Shown here: positions 58,679-64,000 of the stretch, piece after piece
Position numbering within the stretch: the first letter of the stretch is position 1
Layout of the letters: every line of letters starts with the position of its first letter
Assembly (NCBI GenBank): GCA_963682025.1
Contig: OY821520.1
Location: 234,636,030-234,700,029, forward strand
DNA from: Cordilura impudica
Taxonomy: Eukaryota > Arthropoda > Insecta > Diptera > Scathophagidae
DNA length: 64,000 nt
Reading direction: 5' to 3'
The notes under the pieces: model-generated
What the model saw: the letters and a program-made list of their open reading frames with translations, nothing else
What the model was told of the DNA's origin: nothing
The model's database searches: none
Position numbers and translations under genes: made by a program

Positions 58679-59055
58679 TCTATAATATTAATAGGCTAGG
58701 CGATTTTTTGTGACTGATGTTCTATTCTACCGTTTTATCCCGATTTTGACCAAACGTATATTATTTGAAAGGTATTTCTTTTTAGCCGTTTTGCAGATTT
58801 ACAGATTTTTAAATTTGTTCCCTTACTTTGAGTAAATTGCATTTAAAGTTTCTACGAACACATACATAAAATTATACAATGCTATGTGTGTATTTATTAA
58901 ATTTGTTAATGTGTTTGTAATAGAAATGAGTTTGTTTTTTGTGTTGATTTGTGAATTGGCTATAATTGATTAGCACACTTTTAGGGTCTTTATTTAATGA
59001 AAAAATAAAATTTTCTAGAATTTGCGCTCGAATTTCAAGGGCTGGAATCTGCTAG
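58679..59055 (+). mobile_element. Short non-autonomous Helitron, copy 2
   Basis: Starts TCTATAATATTAATAGGCTA after an A and ends GGGCTGGAATCTGCTAG before a T. A short ATTTC/GGAAT stem sits just before the end. 377 bp, closely matching the minus-strand copy at 28322-28705. Confidence 0.85.
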
Positions 59056-59104
59056 TTATCATTATTATGAGAATTAAAAAAAAACAGAAAGTTTAGAAAA
59101 GTAA

Positions 59105-59430
59105 TTAAATATGTATATTGTGTTTTTCTCTGACCATTCTTTGGACAGTCAAAAATAACATGCTCGGAGCTGTCAACCATATTGCAAGAAGGGCATTGAG
59201 AGTTGTCGATTTAGAATCTTGATATCTCTTGGAACCATGTTAGACCGCAAAAACCATGATTTAATAGGTATTTTAGGGAATAAAGAAAGAAAGCGCCTGT
59301 ATTCCGAGATTTTTCATTATAGTGTTCATTCCAATCGTATCTCAGGGAATCTCTTATAAACCTTATAGCCTCAGAGTATGTAAACCTTGTCACACCAGGC
59401 GTGTCTAAATTAAAGTTTATCGTCATATTA
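59105..59430 (-). pseudogene. LINE 3' fragment (I/R1/LOA-like)
   Basis: The minus strand reads TRFTYSEAIRFIRDSLRYDW NEHY..., then near 59215-59125 NSQCPSCNMVDSSEHVIFDC, a cysteine-histidine pattern typical of the C-terminus of I/R1/LOA-type LINE proteins. Stops interrupt it. Confidence 0.5.
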
Positions 59431-59436
59431 AATCCA

Positions 59437-59622
59437 AAAAGCCGTAAGTTACATTTACAAAATTTTACAGGAGAAGCAAAAAACTTTCTTAAATGAAAAA
59501 AAAAAAAAACTTAATTTGTTCAACATTTTTCAGGTTAAGCTTATTTATTATTATCGAATTAGTATTTCAAAAAAATTTTCCATTTTTAGGATTATTTACA
59601 GTTATGAAACTTACGGCTTTGA
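59437..59622. repeat. Short inverted repeat AAAGCCGTAAGTT
   Basis: AAAAAGCCGTAAGTTAC near 59438 is inverted near 59606 (GAAACTTACGGCTTTG); a related AGGGCGTAAGTCA follows at 59647. Possibly a tiny MITE. Confidence 0.45.
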
Positions 59623-59850
59623 GCATTAGTTTTTTCTGAAACCGAAAAGGGCGTAAGTCAAGTATAAAAAAATGGTTTTGGCAATTGTAGGAAATGTTTT
59701 CTTGTTTTCTCATAAAAACTAATTCACAAAGAAAAAAATTTAAATAAAACGAAATTCACATCATAAACAGAATATATAAAAAAATTTTTTTTTTGCTAAT
59801 TTTCATAGGGTAAATTAATATAAAAAGCATGGCAATCTGCTGGTAAGAAC

Positions 59851-60151
59851 CTTAAGGCCTATTTAGCCACACGTAACCGTAACCAACCGTGTCAGCTGTT
59901 TTTTCTGTTACATGAAAAGCATTTAGAGCTGTTACCGAACTAAACTGTCACGTAACCGGAACGTCCCAATCTGTTGAAAATAGATTTTTGCTACGTTTGT
60001 ACGTGACATTTGTGAACAGCTGATAAAGTTTGGTTAATTTTACACGGCAACATGCTGGTTAATTTTGTACGATCTATAATTGGACTAAATGCCAACATTA
60101 CATTTGTGGTACAGATACATTTTAACAACGTGTGGTTAACTGGCCTTTAAG
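59851..60151. mobile_element. 301-bp MITE-like element
   Basis: The ends CTTAAGGCCTATTTAGCCAC and (reversed) CTTAAAGGCCAGTTAACCAC continue to ACGT. Non-coding, with TAACCGTAACC-like motifs inside. Confidence 0.7.
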
Positions 60152-60159
60152 ATGTTCCT

Positions 60160-60395
60160 ACTTTTTCTTCGAAATTTGTAATCTGCAAATATGTAATGGA
60201 GCAGGTTCGCTGTCAAGACAATTTTTTGCACTTCGGTTTGGAAGAATTGCATATCCTCTTTATTGTTTGTTTTAAAATAAATAGTTCCAGACGGATAATA
60301 TCCCAATGCTCGAATCTTGTTGACGGTGGGATCTTCAGCTGTCCGCCTGTCTGTGGAAATCACGATCACGCCGTCAATATCTAAGCTAGACCGTT
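60160..60395. mobile_element. Partial F2 copy, inverted
   Basis: TGTGGAAATCACGATCACGC then CGTCAATATCTAAGCTAGAC is the reverse complement of the F2 segment near 58335-58370. The microsatellite on its right also matches the F2 interior. Confidence 0.55.
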
Positions 60396-60520
60396 AAAAT
60401 TTAAAATAAAATATTAAAAATTAATAAAAAAAAAAATAAAAGTTAAATATTAAAAATTAAAAGCTAAAAATTAAAAACGAAAAACGAAAAATGAAAAATC
60501 GAAAATGGAAAATGAAAATT

Positions 60521-61288
60521 AACAAGTAAGAAAATTATAGTCGGTCTAGACCGACTATACGATACCCTATACCATGCGTTTAGAAACCCTATCTCTTAGG
60601 CCCAACTAACTGGACATTGAAAATAAGCAAAAACCAATTTGAGTGGGATTTTTATTAATTTTTTTGGCTGCAGATAAGAAAAAGTTCATATCAGATGCTA
60701 TATCTATAAAGGGACTAGGTCCAAAAATGGACCGATCCTGATCATGTTTGGTAAAGTCTCTTGTATTTTGCAATAATATGTACAGACAAAATTTGAGAAG
60801 AATCAGTGCAATATTTTTGTTTTTTAATAGATTTAAGTGAAGATCGGGAAGCAGCTCTATATGGGGTCAAAGGGATCATTTATGGACTACTCATTAGTGG
60901 ATGTAATGAACGCATACAAACCCAATTTGAGTAAGATCTATATGACAATTTGGATCTTATGGCAATTTATGTCGATTTCATATGGGTAATTTGTATGGGG
61001 GCTAGGTCTGAACATGGACCGATTCTCACCAATTTCAATAGCGTTCATCCCATGGCCGATAAAAGCTTATATCCCAAATGTAATCAAAATATATTCATAT
61101 TTGCGACCTGCAGTTTGATTACAAGCTTTACATGGACACACAGACGGACGGACATTGTTAAATCAACTCAGAAAGTGATTCTGATTCGATCGGTATAATT
61201 AAAGATGGGTCTAGGTCAAATATTTTTGGTTGTTACAAACAGCAGCACAAAGTCATTATACCCAAACCACATAGTGGTATAGGGTATA
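60521..61288. mobile_element. Repeat family F1, full-length inverted copy
   Basis: Starts AACAAGTAAGAAAATTATAG, the 20-bp palindrome, then CGATACCCTATACCATGCG, and ends CACATAGTGGTATAGGGTAT. It is the reverse orientation of the 57238 copy and has the AAAATGGAAAATG microsatellite on both sides. Confidence 0.8.
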
Positions 61289-61401
61289 AAAATGGAAAAT
61301 AGAAAATGGAAAATGGAAAATGAAAAATGAAAAATGAAAATTGAAAATTGAAAAGTGAAAAGTGAAAAATGAAAAATGAAAATTGGAAAATGAAAATTAA
61401 T

Positions 61402-61433
<32 letters not shown>

Positions 61434-61519
61434 AAAAATGAAAAATGAAAAATGAAAATTGAAAATTGAAAAATGAAAAGTGAAAAATGAAAAATGGAAA
61501 ATGAAAATTGGAAAATGAA

Positions 61520-61578
<59 letters not shown>

Positions 61579-61580
61579 TA
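61289..61580. repeat. (AAAATGGAAAATGAAA)n microsatellite
   Basis: The complement of the 56366-57237 array, lying between two F1 copies in the same orientation. Confidence 0.9.
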
Positions 61581-62037
61581 AACAAGTAAGAAAATTATAG
61601 TCGGTCTAGACCGACTATAGGATACCCTATACCATGCGTGTAGAGACCGTACCCTATAGGCCCAAATAACTGGACATAAAAAATAAGCATAAACCAAATT
61701 TGAGTGGGATTTTTATAAATTTTTTTTGTCTGCAGATATGAAAAAGTTCATATCGGATGATATATCTATATGGGGACTAGGCCCAAAAATGGACCGATCC
61801 TGACCATGTTTGGTAAGGTCTCTTGTATTTTGCAAAAATATATACAAACAAAATTTGAGAAGAATCAGTGCGATATTTTTGTTTTTTGATAGATTTAAGT
61901 GAAGATCGGGAAGCAGCTCTATATGGGGCCTATGACTAAGACTTGTCCCATAGGGATCATTTTTGGACTACTGATTAGTGGATGTAATAAACGCATACAA
62001 ACCCAATTTGACTAAGATTCATATGATAATTTGGATC
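61581..62037. mobile_element. F1 copy truncated at a Helitron fragment
   Basis: AACAAGTAAGAAAATTATAG and the palindrome start it; F1 sequence continues to AATTTGGATCATA, where helicase-coding DNA begins. Confidence 0.75.
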
Positions 62038-63093
62038 ATACCATTGCCAATCATACCAAAATCAACCTATGATGACGAAATAAATACCTGCTGAAAATCA
62101 TCAATATTATGGAATAGCGTTCAAACTATAAAATTAACAACAAACATGCGAGTACGATTACAAAATGATCCAACGGCTGACCAATTTTTAAAAATAACTA
62201 CTTGATCTTGGTAATGGTAAAATCAATATTAACCCAACCAGTCAAACTATTAAAATATCCACAAGATTTTTGTCAATTTATATCGCCACGCGATGAATTA
62301 ATTGAAAATGTAATCCCCGACATTCAAAAATCAATATCGTAACCATGATTGGTTAAGTGAAGGAGCTATTTTAGCCGCAATACAAACACTAATATTAGTG
62401 TTGCTATTCAAGACATGATTGATTCCGAAACGTTTTCTTTCAAATCTATGGATAGTGTTGTTGAAGAAAATGAAGCAGTCAATTAACCAACAGAATTTTT
62501 GAACTCACTTGATGTGCCCGGTCTACCGCCACATTTATTAAAATTAAAAGTTGGTTCTCCAATAATTTGGCGTAACCTCAACGCTCCAGGACTATGTAAT
62601 GGAACCAGGATAATTCTTGAGGGAATAATGCCCAATGTTATTGAGGCCACAATTCTCAAAGGAAAATTTAAAGGAGAACATGTTTTGCTGCCAAGAATTC
62701 CTATGATTCCTACCGACACAAAGATAACATTCAAAAGACTTCAATTTCCGATCAGATTGGGTTTTGCCATGACCATTAATAAATCTCAAGGACAATCATT
62801 GCAAATATGTGGTTTGGACGTCGAAAACAGTTGTTTTTCCCACGGGGAACTATATATGGCATGTTCCCGTGTCGGAAAGCCAGCAAATTTATTAATTTAC
62901 TGCCAGAATAATGAAACTAAAAATATTGTTCACTCTTTTTAGAATTACAATAATAGAAATATATTGGTCATTCTTATATGTATGTATGTTACAATAAATA
63001 TTTATTTTCATTTTTATAAATAAAACATGGGTTTTCTTTAACAGTTTTCAATTAATATTAACAAATGCACAAACGTTTGCCGGGTCCAGCTAG
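62038..63093 (+). pseudogene. Helitron helicase C-terminus with intact 3' end
   Basis: After a broken start (LPIIPKSTYDDEINTC, near 62045) and several stops, an open frame from 62499 to 62942 gives the last part of a Pif1-like Helitron helicase: LNSLDVPGLPPHLLKLKVGS, LPRIPMIPTD, FPIRLGFAMTINKSQGQSLQ and FSHGELYMACSRVGKP. The element ends CCGGGTCCAGCTAG at 63093, before T, with the stem CAAACGTTTG 10 bases upstream. The 5' part (Rep domain, helicase Walker motifs) is missing. Confidence 0.88.
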
Positions 63094-64000
63094 TTTACTA
63101 TAAAATTTAAAAACAGTTGTTTCATTGTAAAGAATTGCGAATAGTAAGTATACAACAGTAGCTGTTTTTGCGATTTTTTCAGTGATCAGAAAAAATAACA
63201 ATTCTTTTGGGTGGAACTCAAAATATGTATGTATTTTTAGTGGAGGTATTTTTACTGTACTTTTTTTTTTTTTTTTTGCGAAAGACTAGAAAAATCGATG
63301 TAAGATTTTTGCAATGGATAGATATGACCACTGTGTATCGTTTTCTTGCAAAAAGTGAAAATTGAAAATTTTTGAGTTGACTCACTTTAGAGGTACTGGT
63401 GCGATATATTATAATGTTATGAGCTCATTTATCTTGTATATACTCGTATTAATTTGAATGCTATGAAAACATTGAAAAATAATACATAGTTAAATAATAT
63501 AATATACCGATTTATTTCTAATTGCGGTTATTATGGATATACAAATATAGGATATACGTAAATTATTTAGAGTATTTTGATATTTGTAACATTATTCTCT
63601 ATTTGTAACATTTTGCGATGTTATAAAAATCGCAGAATATTGATTATATATATATATATCTTTTTTATTTAATATATGTATGTATGTGCATCAAAAGTTA
63701 ATGATGTGTTTTTCTTTAAATAAATTAATACATAATAAATTTTTTTTTGGTAAATTTACATTATTTTTTTTATTAATAACTAGGTAGTTTAGCATTATTT
63801 GTTTACTTGTCTGTTTGTCGACAAAATTTTGGATCGAGTTTTAACCATTTTCCCGTGACCCAATCGATCTGGAGCTTTGCAGGCAGACTCGTGGCGACAA
63901 ATTTTTTTAGTGATGCCAAACAATGGAAACTTTTAATTATTCTAGGTGCCTTGGCTTTTTTGAGTTAGTTTTTATTATATTATCACAACAAAAACCACAG
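63094..64000. other. Right edge, nothing recognised
   Basis: AT-rich with a T run near 63262 and ATATATAT at 63646. No gene, exon or terminal repeat that I can support. Confidence 0.5.

Noticed and set aside
58679..59055. Possible small RNA gene, because the sequence occurs twice in the window
   Set aside because: Both copies have Helitron ends and an A/T insertion site, which explains the duplication better.

Overview
The window looks like nuclear DNA of a higher (calyptrate-type) fly. It is very AT-rich, has spliced genes with GT-AG introns, and carries two recognisable host genes whose proteins resemble Drosophila ones. Everything else I can identify is transposon-derived or simple repeat. 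The organism call is an inference from protein resemblance and repeat style.

Host genes. (1) Positions 1-6177 (+) hold a long intron and the terminal coding exon of an SV2-like major-facilitator transporter; its earlier exons lie left of the window. (2) Positions 20525-42751 (-) hold a complete ariadne-1 (ari-1) gene, an RBR E3 ubiquitin ligase of 503 codons. It has seven coding exons that I could join at consensus splice sites with the frame kept throughout. Introns 2-4 are 63-72 bp, but introns 1, 5 and 6 have grown to about 14.8, 4.2 and 1.6 kb by insertions. The two genes are convergent, with about 14.3 kb of repeats between them.

Layout. 1-5030: transporter intron with a degenerate ~345-bp repeat rich in a palindrome, interrupted by a foldback-type element (1949-4134). 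6600-8400: a decayed acidic reading frame and small duplications. 8412-11388: a minus-strand non-autonomous Helitron with two tandem arrays. 11561-16880: a solo foldback arm, a PIF/Harbinger element, a decayed spliced DUF7869-like gene and a dead piggyBac. 17950-19190: a GTAC-centred minisatellite. 20525-42751: ari-1, whose introns hold MITEs, two LINE remnants, two Helitron copies, a Tc1 remnant, a Ty1/copia remnant split by a 399-bp Helitron, more minisatellite, and a run of three TAA-flanked MITEs. 42752-46165: AT-rich upstream region of ari-1. 46166-64000: a dense transposon field with a Penelope-like remnant, a 2.9-kb pogo-like element encoding a PHD-type finger, a mariner, a back-to-back MITE pair, several copies of two unclassified repeat families (called F1 and F2 here), Helitrons and LINE/Tc1 debris.

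No tRNA, rRNA, CRISPR array or bacterial-type operon was seen. No undescribed functional system is proven. The best-supported unusual points are the exact Helitron insertion inside the copia remnant, the array-bearing Helitron, the F1/F2 families that share terminal architecture, the PHD finger in the pogo-like element, and the contrast between tiny and inflated introns in ari-1. Boundaries are read by eye; those of degenerate elements are good to tens of bases only.
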